DNA from: a virus
DNA: 64,000 bases
Strand: one strand, 5' to 3'
Virus record (IMG/VR): IMGVR_UViG_3300019890_000003
Location: 1-64,000 of that record
Shown here: in pieces, positions 25,090 through 32,121 of the stretch
How the letters are laid out: every line of letters begins with the position of its first letter
Position numbering within the stretch: position 1 is the stretch's first letter
Made by a program: the position numbers and the translations under genes
Notes under the pieces: model-generated
The model's input: the letters and a program-made list of their open reading frames with translations, nothing else
Databases searched by the model: none
What the model was told of the DNA's origin: nothing

Positions 25090-26363
25090 CTGAATGTCAC
25101 GCCAATGCAAGTCATGGCGCCAGAATTACCAGCCGTGAACGTTTGCGCTACGGGAGCTGACGCAGGCGCGTAATCTCCCCATCTATAAAAATCAGCGATC
25201 CCGCTTCCGGCTGTTACAACATGCGACAGCGTTGCCGGTGACAATGCCGTTGGAGAGCCGAGATCGTTCATCCCGACATAGAATGCCCACTCTCCTGACT
25301 GCCATGTTTCGCTTATTGCCGGCACGACGCATGTCGTTCCATTTGACGTGTTTGCCTTACTCGATACTGCCTTAACCGCAATCGACCCAGACGACGTTTT
25401 GTAATTCCTGATATTCCCGTCAATTGCCGCATAGGCCAGACCGGAACCAGGCATCGTTACCGTGTAAGATGCAGGCTCAGAACTTGCAGTACGAGAAAAG
25501 AGTGCTGTCGTGAAGTTCCCATAAACTGGATCAAGTGCATTAGCTAGGCGGGCAACCACCGTCCACCCTGCCGGGGTGTTTGGCGTCTCGACAGGATCGG
25601 TTAAGGCCGTCTGCGAAGTGACGACCATAAACATTAAATCGCCATTGGCGACGCCAGCAGGCGTGCTCAATACGACGGACTGCGAAGCCGAAGCATTATA
25701 TCCGCCGTCAGCGCCGAAGGAAATTGTGCCAGAGCCGGCCGCCGCGATGGTCAACGCCAGGTTTTGAGTTCCCGTCCCCGCCCCATTGGTTGCACTAAGG
25801 CCGACGGTGCTCGAACTAGCTGCCGTTGGCGTACCGGAGATAGTACCGGTCGAAGTGTTAATCCCGAGAGGAGCCGGAAGATTGCTTGCGCCATAGCTGG
25901 TCGGCATATTGGTTGCGGTAATATGATATGTAAATCCAGTGCCCACCGTGCCAGACGCCGTGGTGGGGCTGTTGATAACCGGTGGCGAGCCAGCGGCGGC
26001 GATAGTCAGGGCCAGCGTCTCATTGCCGGTGCCCGTCCCATTCGTCGCGCCTAGCGTGACGTTGCCGCTAAAGGGGGCAGTGGGAGTGCCTGATATGAGA
26101 CCGGTCCCCGTATTGACCCCAAGGGGTGATGGAAGCCCGGTAGCACTGTAGCTAGTGGGCGAATTGGTTGCGGTAATCTGGTAGCTGAAGGCCATCCCGG
26201 CGGTGCCGCTAGCGGTTGACGGACTAGTGACGACGGGCGCGCCAGTGGTGTTTTGCTGGCAGGCAAAGACGTTACTCAGCTGCGTGTAACCCGTAGCGCA
26301 CTGGGCATTTGCTCCCACCGTAAGCGCGATAAGTGCCGTGAAAGCAATGGCTAAGGACTTCAT
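25086..26363 (-). CDS. Secreted two-Ig-domain protein with jelly-roll C-terminus
   Basis: A 425-residue protein with a signal peptide (MKSLAIAFTALIALTVGANA) and the motif QCATGYTQLSNVFACQQ. Two He_PIG-like Ig repeats of about 80 residues follow (FSYQITATNSPTSYSATGLP ... GTISGTP pattern). From about residue 215 there is a beta-sandwich (VVLSTPAGVANGDLMFMVVT, WTVVARLANALDPVYGNF, GEWAFYVGMNDL) typical of adhesin tips. AAGGA precedes the ATG. First gene of the minus-strand block, next to the divergent promoter. Confidence 0.55.
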   Translation of the reverse strand: MKSLAIAFTALIALTVGANAQCATGYTQLSNVFACQQNTTGAPVVTSPSTASGTAGMAFSYQITATNSPTSYSATGLPSPLGVNTGTGLISGTPTAPFSGNVTLGATNGTGTGNETLALTIAAAGSPPVINSPTTASGTVGTGFTYHITATNMPTSYGASNLPAPLGINTSTGTISGTPTAASSSTVGLSATNGAGTGTQNLALTIAAAGSGTISFGADGGYNASASQSVVLSTPAGVANGDLMFMVVTSQTALTDPVETPNTPAGWTVVARLANALDPVYGNFTTALFSRTASSEPASYTVTMPGSGLAYAAIDGNIRNYKTSSGSIAVKAVSSKANTSNGTTCVVPAISETWQSGEWAFYVGMNDLGSPTALSPATLSHVVTAGSGIADFYRWGDYAPASAPVAQTFTAGNSGAMTCIGVTFR

Positions 26364-26397
26364 TGTGTAGATCCTTTGAGTAAACCGGAATTAGTAC

Positions 26398-26426
26398 TTG
26401 ACTATCGAGGGCAAATGCCTTAGGTT
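26398..26426 (+). promoter_or_regulatory. Promoter with operator in the spacer
   Basis: TTGACT (26398-26403), a 17-base spacer containing the palindrome GGGCAAATGCC (26409-26419), and TAGGTT (26421-26426). It faces the small genes starting at 26509. The leader of about 80 bases contains a GGGCGG-TTG-CCGCCC hairpin. The same arrangement recurs across the window. Confidence 0.6.
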
Positions 26427-26508
26427 AGCATGAAGGCGGGGAAGCAGAGTCAACGAGGGCGGTTGCCGCCCCAAACACTCAGCCCCGTCGACAATTGGAG
26501 AAACGGAG

Positions 26509-26712
26509 ATGACTTTTCTTGAAACCCTCGAACCGCTTGTGCACGCGGCAGAGCGATATGCACAACTAACTGAAATCCGCGAACAGCGCGGCGCGGGAGA
26601 TTTCGTCGAGAAAGATTCCGGCAAGCGTATAACTTTATGGACGGCTCAAAAAGAGGCAGCCGATGCGCTTTGTGCCGCTGCTATCGAATTCTCAAAATGG
26701 GGGAGGCAATGA
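26509..26712 (+). CDS. Small helical hypothetical protein
   Basis: A 67-residue helical, acidic protein (MTFLETLEPLVHAAERYAQL, FSKWGRQ) with a GGAG ribosome-binding site. First gene behind the operator-bearing promoter; its stop overlaps the next start (ATGA). Not recognised. Confidence 0.5.
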   Translation: MTFLETLEPLVHAAERYAQLTEIREQRGAGDFVEKDSGKRITLWTAQKEAADALCAAAIEFSKWGRQ

Positions 26713-26939
26713 CCCAATTTCATGAAGGCCAAGAGGTGGAAGTAGCGCCGTTATCCGAAATGTTTGGCGCGTGGCGCAAGGCAAAGATCGTTGAAGTTGA
26801 TCAACGAGCCGTGCAAACCTCGCCGATAAAACATCTAGTCGAGTTCGCTGATGGTACGCGCGGCGTGTTCGATGCGGATCACATCAGATCTCTTACCTAC
26901 AGAGGTCTAACTGCCCGTAACACGACAGGCATTTACTGA
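26709..26939 (+). CDS. SH3-like small protein
   Basis: A 76-residue protein started at MTQFHEGQEVEVAPLS by overlap with the previous stop. HEGQEVEVAP, WRKAKIVEVDQ, LVEFADGTRGVFDADHIR form a small SH3/Tudor-like barrel. The first copy of the structured RNA begins three bases after its stop codon. Confidence 0.5.
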   Translation: MTQFHEGQEVEVAPLSEMFGAWRKAKIVEVDQRAVQTSPIKHLVEFADGTRGVFDADHIRSLTYRGLTARNTTGIY

Positions 26940-26941
26940 GT

Positions 26942-27047
26942 TGACGTTTCGGCTTGCCGGGTTCTTAGCCTCGCCCGGCAAAGCGAAGCGCCAGAAACGG
27001 AGCCGCCCAAGACTGGGAGATTGCGCGGATAGTTTGCCCGCGACGCT
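26942..27047 (+). ncRNA. Structured RNA element, copy 1
   Basis: Conserved flanks TGACGTTTCGGC (26942) and AGCGAAGCGCCAGA (26982-26995) enclose an eight-pair stem, TTGCCGGG (26954-26961) with CCCGGCAA (26974-26981). An outer seven-pair stem is CGTTTCG (26945-26951) with CGAAGCG (26984-26990). A second block, TTGCGCGGATA ... TGCCCGCGACGCTTCAC, can pair CGCGG with CCGCG. Copies 2 and 3 keep the flanks but replace both arms of the inner stem with other paired sequences. Bases 27048-27151 hold no gene that I can support. Confidence 0.6.
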
Positions 27048-27151
27048 TCACAACAAAGGCCGGACCGACGCGCCACGCGGACAACGCATTAGCACCGCTA
27101 GCCGCAGCGCGCCGATCCGTAACTCAACGAAACTAGGAGATTAACAAGGAA

Positions 27152-27430
27152 ATGAAAACACGCGAACAAAAGTACGAAGCCATTTGGGATCGGGCAATCA
27201 TGCTCGACTCCAAAAACCAAACAGAGACATTCTTGGACCTTGCCAAATGGCTCAACAAGAATGGATTTCGTAACCAAGCGGGGAAGCCATATAGGCCAGT
27301 CCCGCGTGGTGTCGCTAAGGTTGTCGCCTCTGCATGGACATATGCAGCCGACAGGTTCGGAGAGAAGAAGGCGCTCCCGATTGCAAATGCCTTCACTGGC
27401 TCAACCGGGGAATATTCTTGGACTGAGTGA
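27152..27430 (+). CDS. Possible HTH-type small protein
   Basis: A 92-residue basic protein. AKWLNKNGFRNQAGKPYRPV, then PRGVAKVVASAWTYAADRF resembles the ALN..G..T..GKPW....V..IL helix pair of serine-recombinase DNA-binding regions, so DNA binding is plausible. AAGGA precedes the ATG. Its TGA stop is the first three bases of the second RNA element. Confidence 0.45.
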   Translation: MKTREQKYEAIWDRAIMLDSKNQTETFLDLAKWLNKNGFRNQAGKPYRPVPRGVAKVVASAWTYAADRFGEKKALPIANAFTGSTGEYSWTE

Positions 27431-27537
27431 CGTTTCGGCCTGCCGCTTGTGGGCGGCAGAGCGAAGCGCCAGAGTTTCAAAATCCGGCGGGCAATCTCCC
27501 TTGCGGATACAAGGCGGCGGAATCTTTGTCGCTTCAC
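27428..27537 (+). ncRNA. Structured RNA element, copy 2
   Basis: TGACGTTTCGGC begins at the stop codon of the preceding gene. Inner stem CTGCCGC (27440-27446) pairs with GCGGCAG (27453-27459); the outer stem CGTTTCG (27431-27437) pairs with CGAAGCG (27462-27468). AGCGAAGCGCCAGA is identical to copy 1. A second block TTGCGGATACAAGG ... GTCGCTTCAC corresponds to block two of copy 1 with a longer loop. Confidence 0.6.
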
Positions 27538-27557
27538 CTTAACCATAAGAGGAAATC

Positions 27558-27821
27558 ATGACAACCAAAACTAACGTACCAGCCGTACACCTAACCCCAA
27601 AGCAACAATCCGTCATGAACGGCGCGCTGAGGGACACGCTTCTCAGCGAGCGCGCCATTGCCCGTTTAGAGGCGGCTGCGGAGGCCGTACACGCCCAAGC
27701 CAATGGGGGACGGGGATTTCAGGCTGTCAGCTCAAAGGAGGGCTTCGCGGCCACTATTAAGCACGGCAAGACCCTAATCGAAATTCAGGGCGATAGCTTT
27801 GCTGTAAGGCAAACGGATTGA
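27558..27821 (+). CDS. Small hypothetical protein
   Basis: An 87-residue protein: PAVHLTPKQQSVMNGALRDT, LLSERAIARLEAAAEAVHAQ, then a short beta segment (TIKHGKTLIEIQGDSFAVRQ). AGAGGAAAT precedes the ATG. Not recognised. It is the one gene of this group not followed by the RNA element. Confidence 0.45.
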   Translation: MTTKTNVPAVHLTPKQQSVMNGALRDTLLSERAIARLEAAAEAVHAQANGGRGFQAVSSKEGFAATIKHGKTLIEIQGDSFAVRQTD

Positions 27822-27831
27822 GGAGAAGAAC

Positions 27832-28035
27832 ATGAGCGACATGCGAGAGAAGATTTATCATGACCTTTTTGATGCTCAGCATCTGCTGAAAGCGCTAAAG
27901 TTCATTCTCGATGAAACCGAGGAGGGCACCGATAGTGGGCTGATGATGTCCAGTGTCGCAGACGCGATCATGGCTAAATTGGAGCAGATCGAGATCCGTC
28001 TTGACGCGAAGACTGATATCAGCCTTGCAGCCTAA
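27832..28035 (+). CDS. Small acidic helical protein
   Basis: A 67-residue protein of two or three helices (MREKIYHDLFDAQHLLKALK, SVADAIMAKLEQIEIRLDAK) with GAGGAGAAG as ribosome-binding site. Not recognised. The third RNA element begins directly after its TAA. Confidence 0.5.
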   Translation: MSDMREKIYHDLFDAQHLLKALKFILDETEEGTDSGLMMSSVADAIMAKLEQIEIRLDAKTDISLAA

Positions 28036-28122
28036 TGACGCAAGCCCATGGGCATCATGGTGCCCATGCACGAGCGCCAGAAATGGAGCAGCTGATGCGC
28101 GGATAACAGTGCCCGCGACGCT
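28036..28122 (+). ncRNA. Structured RNA element, copy 3
   Basis: TGACG (28036-28040) and CGAGCGCCAGAAATGGAGC flank a new eight-pair inner stem, CATGGGCA (28047-28054) with TGCCCATG (28061-28068), loop TCATGG. The outer stem is reduced to CGC/GCG. Block two (TGCGCGGATA ... TGCCCGCGACGCT, 28096-28122) nearly matches copy 1, with CGCGG/CCGCG pairing kept. Confidence 0.55.
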
Positions 28123-28132
28123 CGGCTTAAAA

Positions 28133-28200
28133 CCCAGGCATCCACTGCAACGGGTGCCTGGGCGCCTAGCAAGCTAGGTCTTAATGCCCGACGGCCGGGG
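28133..28200 (+). other. Cluster of three hairpins
   Basis: CCCAGGCATCC (28133-28143) pairs over 11 bases with GGGTGCCTGGG (28152-28162), loop of eight. CCTAG and CTAGG follow (28165-28178) and then TCTTAAT; then CCCG/CGGG at 28187-28199. It could be a terminator for the small plus-strand genes or the 3' part of an RNA gene. Bases 28201-28414 contain no gene that I can support. Confidence 0.4.
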
Positions 28201-28414
28201 TACGATTCGCAAAACCGAAATTACGCTGTCGAATTATGGAATGTCGTAGCATTGATAACAACTTATGGAGCGATTCGGCGCTAGAGCGCAACGAAAAGCC
28301 ACATCCACACGATATCGCTCATTGACATCCAGTTTGGCGGGGTTGCCGGTTAGCTACGCCGGTCCTACGCGGGCTCCCGCGCCGTGCTGCTCACACTACA
28401 ACCCCAGATATAAA

Positions 28415-28657
28415 TTAATCCCCGCACTCGCGGCGATACAGCTCGCAATTGCCCTGGCCCTCTTCGCCTAGCTCATGCTTATGGGCGCAAGCCGCGCGCA
28501 ATTCCCGACACCTACCCTCGGCATGATCCCTGTGGTGTTCATGCTGTAATGGCTCAACTCTGAGCCCATTAGGGCCAATCTCAAATTCCTGTGAGAATGC
28601 CGACAGCGGGAAGGCAAACGCGGCAGCAAGGATCAGGGCGAGGGCGTATGAACGCAT
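28415..28657 (-). CDS. Secreted small protein with Cys pairs
   Basis: An 80-residue protein with a signal peptide (MRSYALALILAAAFAFPLSA) and a mature region rich in His, Glu and Arg with four Cys (GRCRELRAAC, NCELYRREC), likely two disulfides. Periplasmic. Last gene of the minus-strand early operon. Not recognised. Confidence 0.5.
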   Translation of the reverse strand: MRSYALALILAAAFAFPLSAFSQEFEIGPNGLRVEPLQHEHHRDHAEGRCRELRAACAHKHELGEEGQGNCELYRRECGD

Positions 28658-28660
28658 GGA

Positions 28661-28744
28661 TTATTTCCCAACAAATGGCGCGAGGGCGGCAACCAAAAAG
28701 CAGATTGCCGTAACCAAATACATGATATCTTGGAAGCGTTGCAC
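28661..28744 (-). CDS. Membrane microprotein, 27 residues
   Basis: A 27-codon ORF from a GTG that overlaps the upstream stop (TAGTG). One transmembrane helix (MYLVTAICFLVAALAPFVG). An internal ATG at the seventh-to-eighth codon is an alternative start. Tentative but follows the same coupling pattern as its neighbours. Confidence 0.4.
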   Translation of the reverse strand: MQRFQDIMYLVTAICFLVAALAPFVGK

Positions 28745-29316
28745 TACGCAGCCTTATCGGTTGCGATAATATGTTCCGGATAAGCAATCGCATTCCATTT
28801 TGCTACCGGATCAACTAGCCAATCATCGCTCCAATGGCCAGGTGGATGCGGCAGCTTGATTTCGTTTATCGAACGCAACGCACTGTGCGGTACAAAATAG
28901 GCGCCCTCGCGTTCGCCGTGAGAATGCAACCATTCCGCTCGGCGCGCGTCTTGCGCCATTATCCAGCCCCATACGATGAACATAGGGCCTGTGCCGGTTA
29001 CGAGAGAGTAGGGACGATCTTTCGAATCTTTTCGTACAATCAACTGATATTCGTGTTGCGTCCTAGTTCTAACCTCAAAGTCACCGACGTCCGGATCATT
29101 AGGCCGATTAACTGATTTCCGCCATTGCAACCCTGTCGCTTTGGCAAAACAGCATTCGCCGCGCGCGCCTGTCCGATGCAAAAACTCGCCGCCCGTCGCG
29201 CCGTATTTATCCTCGCTATGAAGGCGCTCTGATTCGGCTTGCCTCAAATTACCGATCTCGTCGGCCTCCGACATCTCAGCAGGCGTAAGGCTCCAAGGCT
29301 GAGCAATGAATTTCAA
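28744..29316 (-). CDS. Hypothetical, possible PD-(D/E)XK-like fold
   Basis: Up to 190 residues from TTG at 29316; an ATG at 29274 (MSEADEIGN) is the alternative. The middle has GARGECCFAKATGLQW, then DPDVGDFEVRTR and YQLIVRKDSKDRPYSLVTG, FIVWGWIMAQDARR. GE..FAK ... D.G..EVR ... W reminds me of phage proteins with a restriction-endonuclease-like fold in which E, D and a (Q/E)xR/K motif line up. Weak, unverified. Soluble; no signal peptide. Confidence 0.4.
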   Translation of the reverse strand: MKFIAQPWSLTPAEMSEADEIGNLRQAESERLHSEDKYGATGGEFLHRTGARGECCFAKATGLQWRKSVNRPNDPDVGDFEVRTRTQHEYQLIVRKDSKDRPYSLVTGTGPMFIVWGWIMAQDARRAEWLHSHGEREGAYFVPHSALRSINEIKLPHPPGHWSDDWLVDPVAKWNAIAYPEHIIATDKAA

Positions 29317-29327
29317 ATTGGATGGGC

Positions 29328-29359
29328 TTTCTAAGGGCTTTTGCCCACCGGGAGGTCAA
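29328..29359 (-). promoter_or_regulatory. Operator with possible promoter
   Basis: On the minus strand TTGACC, then GGGCAAAAGCCC (operator at 29335-29346), then TAGAAA (29333-29328). The spacing to TTGACC is 20 bases, too long for an ideal promoter, but the operator palindrome and order match the other sites. It would serve the gene starting near 29316. Confidence 0.35.
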
Positions 29360-29387
29360 AAAAAGGCCCGCGTGTGAGATCGCGAGC
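29358..29387 (-). terminator. Rho-independent terminator
   Basis: Read on the minus strand: GCTCGCG, loop ATCTCACA, CGCGGGC, then C and seven T. Seven pairs including one G-U, directly followed by a T run (29364-29358). It would stop transcripts coming from 29486 upward, separating them from the 28744-29316 gene. Confidence 0.7.
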
Positions 29388-29460
29388 CATAAGTTTGGCT
29401 TGGGAGGAAATCACGGAACGGCCAGCGCATCAAGCGCAAAGAGGCACGGTGCGTTTCTGA

Positions 29461-29489
29461 CACAAAGCATAGGCAAAGGCCCATGTCAA
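29461..29489 (-). promoter_or_regulatory. Operator pair with TTGACA box
   Basis: Minus strand: GGGCAAAAGCC, then TTGACA (29489-29484), then TGGGCCTTTGCCTATGCT. A degenerate operator follows the -35 in the usual place but no -10 stands at 16-18 bases. If active, its transcript would reach the terminator at 29387 after about 90 bases. Confidence 0.3.
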
Positions 29490-29692
29490 GCGGTATCGAT
29501 AGGCTTTTGCCCAACGTCATCAGATTTCACAATTACCGGGCGTTGCCGCCACGGGAATAGCTCTTGCTTGTAGGTTGCCGCCATAATCACAACCTTGGCT
29601 ATTACGCCGAAGCACATGGCGGCAAAAGCCAACCCCATCAGAATGCCACAGCCGGCACCAACCAAAAAGCCAATGACGAATTCTAGGTGCAC
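29486..29692 (-). CDS. Membrane protein with two helices
   Basis: A 68-residue GTG-started protein. Residues 5-42 are hydrophobic and Gly/Ala-rich (FVIGFLVGAGCGILMGLAFA) and form one or two helices; the tail is polar. The start overlaps the end of the upstream Cys-rich gene. Unknown function. Confidence 0.5.
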   Translation of the reverse strand: MHLEFVIGFLVGAGCGILMGLAFAAMCFGVIAKVVIMAATYKQELFPWRQRPVIVKSDDVGQKPIDTA

Positions 29693-29952
29693 GTTATCTG
29701 CTCGCGGAAGCTCTCAAGGTTTTTGCGCTCTGGCATGGTGAGCTTTTGGCGATCGCCTGAGCGCTTGTTCCGGATGTTGCAGCACACGTAGCAACTGCAC
29801 GTTTGCGGCTGTTCCTTAAACCTCGCCATGGCCTTGGGATCGGTCCAGCACGGGCACGACAAATCCTCGTAATGCTGATTACGATCTTCCTTCAGCCGCC
29901 GCCACATATGGCGGCTTTCCTGATGGCGCCTATATGAAATTTCCCTGGTCAT
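29683..29952 (-). CDS. Cys-rich small protein
   Basis: An 89-residue basic protein with CPCW and CSCYVCCNIRNKRSG, the pattern CSC..C.N.R common to a small family of bacterial and phage proteins starting RR......K. Probably binds zinc. Start overlaps the previous stop. Role unknown. Confidence 0.5.
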   Translation of the reverse strand: MTREISYRRHQESRHMWRRLKEDRNQHYEDLSCPCWTDPKAMARFKEQPQTCSCYVCCNIRNKRSGDRQKLTMPERKNLESFREQITCT

Positions 29953-30134
29953 TCCTTAGGCCTCTCACCATAAAAGCCAGCAATAATTCTCATCAATTCG
30001 TGCGGAGTGAATTCCCCGTCCAGCGTTATTGATTTTTCATTGAAGCATATCCACGCGCCATCGCGAGATAGGTCTACCGTTGTCCCCTTTGGGACGGGGG
30101 CGTTAATAAATTCATCGAGAGTTGTTCTTGTCAT
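29949..30134 (-). CDS. Small hypothetical protein
   Basis: A 61-residue protein from MTRTTLDEFINAPVPKG, soluble and acidic (VDLSRDGAWICFNEKSITLD, FTPHELMRIIAGFYGERPKE). The start overlaps the end of the 42-residue membrane protein. Not recognised. Confidence 0.45.
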   Translation of the reverse strand: MTRTTLDEFINAPVPKGTTVDLSRDGAWICFNEKSITLDGEFTPHELMRIIAGFYGERPKE

Positions 30135-30259
30135 CGCCGACCTATCCACATCGCCAAATCCAACACGACAGCTACTCCGACGCAAATGACTGCCGCGCCA
30201 ACAAGGATGGCCGCTAAGTCGAGGATGATGCCGCCGATGTTAACCACCCAATCGAGCAT
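30131..30259 (-). CDS. Membrane microprotein, 42 residues
   Basis: A 42-codon ORF with one transmembrane helix (GGIILDLAAILVGAAVICVG) and basic tail WIGRR. TGATG coupling with the upstream gene and TGATG coupling with the next make it convincing. Confidence 0.5.
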   Translation of the reverse strand: MLDWVVNIGGIILDLAAILVGAAVICVGVAVVLDLAMWIGRR

Positions 30260-30789
30260 CATCTCCGCCCCAATTTCTTCAACAGTTGCGCAAGCGAAAA
30301 CAAAATCTCGATCGCGTGCGGCTCGAGCAATGGATCGATCTCAGCCTCGTGCACCGTGAGCATGCGCAACGCGCTAAATCCGTAAATGCTTTGGCGCTTG
30401 AGAGGTTTCTCGAGGCGCTCGAGTTCCTCCTTGAGCTTGATCGCCTTCTCCTCGCTTACCCCAGCCCCAGAGCCAGAACCGCCATCCGATGTTGGTTGCG
30501 GAATGCCCTTAGCCGCATAGAATTGGCGCACCAATCCGCCATACTCGATCCCGCTGTCGTAAATCTCTCGCCTTAGCTTGTGCCGAAGACACATTCGCCC
30601 AAGCGGGGATTCGCACTCTTGAAGGTTGTCACCACGCCGATGCGGTTGCGATAACACTGTAATCATTTCGGCTATCCCAACATATTTGTCTCGATCGGCG
30701 GCAAGCAAGCGCTTCAAACGCCCGTTGGGCTCACGCGGGCCGAACTTTCGCTTGCGGCCGAGGCGGTTCATCTGCTCATTCGCCAGCAT
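30259..30789 (-). CDS. Conserved phage hypothetical (RK..GPREPNGRLKR type)
   Basis: A 176-residue protein: GRKRKFGPREPNGRLKR at the N-terminus, SQPHRRG and SPLGRMCLRHKLRREIYDSG in the middle, a Ser/Gly linker and a helical C-terminus. I recognise the QPHR.G ... PLGR..L...L..E.YDAG..Y pattern from alphaproteobacterial phages, function unknown. The N-terminal Arg/Lys patch suggests nucleic acid binding. Confidence 0.5.
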   Translation of the reverse strand: MLANEQMNRLGRKRKFGPREPNGRLKRLLAADRDKYVGIAEMITVLSQPHRRGDNLQECESPLGRMCLRHKLRREIYDSGIEYGGLVRQFYAAKGIPQPTSDGGSGSGAGVSEEKAIKLKEELERLEKPLKRQSIYGFSALRMLTVHEAEIDPLLEPHAIEILFSLAQLLKKLGRR

Positions 30790-30868
30790 TCGCGACTAAC
30801 CAAAGGGCAATTGCAGCCCCCACGAACAAAGCTAGAACTGCGATTATCGTAACTTGCAACCAGTTCAT
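30776..30868 (-). CDS. Membrane microprotein, 30 residues
   Basis: A 30-codon ORF, start overlapping the upstream stop (ATGA) and end overlapping the next gene. One transmembrane helix (VTIIAVLALFVGAAIALWLV). Convincing by coupling and composition. Confidence 0.5.
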   Translation of the reverse strand: MNWLQVTIIAVLALFVGAAIALWLVANAGE

Positions 30869-31041
30869 TCCGCCGCCTCGCGCATCCGCTTTTTCCTCAT
30901 GTAGTCACGCATATATCGGCGCATATACGCGTTGTACCTTTCGCGTGTACTCCAGTTCCCATTCTTCGATCCGCTCGCAGAAGTCTCAATGGGTTGCTCG
31001 TCATAAGCAATCTTGCCGCGATATAGCTTCATGCGGCCCAT
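30865..31041 (-). CDS. Small basic helical protein
   Basis: About 58 residues from MGRMKLYRGKI; the C-terminus is an Arg/Tyr/Met helix (RERYNAYMRRYMRDYMRKKR). The Y.REYMR pattern occurs in many short phage proteins thought to touch DNA. ATG choices at 31041 and 31032 cannot be separated. Confidence 0.4.
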   Translation of the reverse strand: MGRMKLYRGKIAYDEQPIETSASGSKNGNWSTRERYNAYMRRYMRDYMRKKRMREAAE

Positions 31042-31201
31042 CGTCCTCGACAAACTCCACGCCACTCGACAAGCATTCCAAACATATTTTCCTCGGCTTC
31101 GTGGAGATTGGCGGCTTCGACGGATCGCTCCAATCGATGCAATACCCGATTGCCGTGCGTTGTACGCCACAATAATCGCAAAATGGATGATTTTCTATCA
31201 T
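31001..31201 (-). CDS. Small zinc-finger-like protein
   Basis: A 66-residue protein with CDYC near the N-terminus and CLEC about 25 residues later, a four-Cys zinc site, plus a Trp-Asp-Pro linker. It overlaps the next gene by 41 bases in another frame. First gene after the gap 31202-31271. Confidence 0.5.
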   Translation of the reverse strand: MIENHPFCDYCGVQRTAIGYCIDWSDPSKPPISTKPRKICLECLSSGVEFVEDDGPHEAISRQDCL

Positions 31202-31256
31202 TTTACCGACGTTCTATCCCATTTTCCTAGTGTTCTCGCGTATAAAGGGCAGTTAT

Positions 31257-31271
31257 GTCAGCATTGCTGAC
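31257..31271. repeat. 15-base perfect palindrome with one central base
   Basis: GTCAGCATTGCTGAC, seven-base arms, in the 70-base gap upstream of the zinc-finger-like gene. Suitable as a protein-binding site or short hairpin; no promoter boxes are clear beside it. Confidence 0.35.
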
Positions 31272-31523
31272 CTAACTATCCAGCCTCGCCGTCTCGGTTT
31301 CCACGCGGCGCACGCCCTCGACAAGCCATGCTTGCCGGAAAATCTTTTCATTATCGGCCATGCAAATTTCCAGGATCTCATACGGCACGCCTGGCAATGG
31401 CTTATCGTCTTTGTCGAGCGGTTGCCATTCGACATCGGCCTCGAAGCGCGCAACCGCTCGCACACCTTCCGGCGGCGACAATCCATCTCGGCATCTAGCC
31501 AACACGTGAAATCTAATTTTCAT
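31272..31523 (-). CDS. Small hypothetical protein
   Basis: An 83-residue protein (MKIRFHVLARCRDGLSPPEG, VARFEADVEWQPLDKDDKPL) with a beta-rich start and acidic helical end (ACMADNEKIF-like segment, VEGVRRVETE). ATGA overlap upstream. Not recognised. Confidence 0.45.
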   Translation of the reverse strand: MKIRFHVLARCRDGLSPPEGVRAVARFEADVEWQPLDKDDKPLPGVPYEILEICMADNEKIFRQAWLVEGVRRVETETARLDS

Positions 31524-31708
31524 ACTGGCGGCCTATCCCAATTAAATCCATCCTTCACAGATTGATTTAGCTCATTGATGATTTCATCAATGTACATCTT
31601 GTCCTTGTAATCAACATCGACCCATACATAAGCAACATGTATCCATCCAATCGCGCTCTTTTGACACAACTCCAACATCACTACGGACATGCGCTTAATT
31701 TGATCCAT
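31520..31708 (-). CDS. Small hypothetical protein
   Basis: A 62-residue protein from MDQIKRMSVVMLELCQKSAI. AGAGGTGA five bases upstream favours this ATG over a GTG three codons earlier. Beta-alpha (WIHVAYVWVDVDYKD, IDEIINELNQSVKDG). Not recognised. Confidence 0.45.
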   Translation of the reverse strand: MDQIKRMSVVMLELCQKSAIGWIHVAYVWVDVDYKDKMYIDEIINELNQSVKDGFNWDRPPV

Positions 31709-31713
31709 CACAT

Positions 31714-32121
31714 TCACCTCTTGCGGAAAACTTCCCGTGTGGCCCTATCCGGATCGATCGGCACACCAGAGCGCAAATCCGCCACCACTTTTTGGAAGCC
31801 GTCGATAATACGCTGCCTCGTTATGGCATCGTTCTGCGACGGCATGCTTGTCAACTCACGTGGCCGTCTTCGCTGCGCCTCGCGCGCGGCAAAAGCTTCC
31901 GCAGCTTGAAACAACTCGGCCGCCGTGGGCAAAAACCGCCCATCGCCAATTTTGCCCTTGGCCGCATACTCGCAGGCCTCGATCACAAATCGCGGTTCCC
32001 GCTTCTCGAGAACCTCCCAATACGCCATCAATTTTCCCTTGCGCTCACTCTCGTCGCCACTCTGTGGGTAGCAAAGGAATAGTTTTGCCAGGGCCTTCTT
32101 CGCGTCCTGTTGTGTCATCAT
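31714..32121 (-). CDS. Possible helicase-loader-like replication protein
   Basis: A 135-residue helical protein: DAKKALAKLFLCYPQSGDES, AYWEVLEKREPRFVIEACEY, DGRFLPTAAELFQAAEAFAA. A helical bundle with ...FPPTAAEL directly after a replication-initiator gene is the plan of phage helicase loaders or replisome organisers, which I infer mainly from context. It overlaps the initiator gene by 77 bases. Confidence 0.4.
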   Translation of the reverse strand: MMTQQDAKKALAKLFLCYPQSGDESERKGKLMAYWEVLEKREPRFVIEACEYAAKGKIGDGRFLPTAAELFQAAEAFAAREAQRRRPRELTSMPSQNDAITRQRIIDGFQKVVADLRSGVPIDPDRATREVFRKR

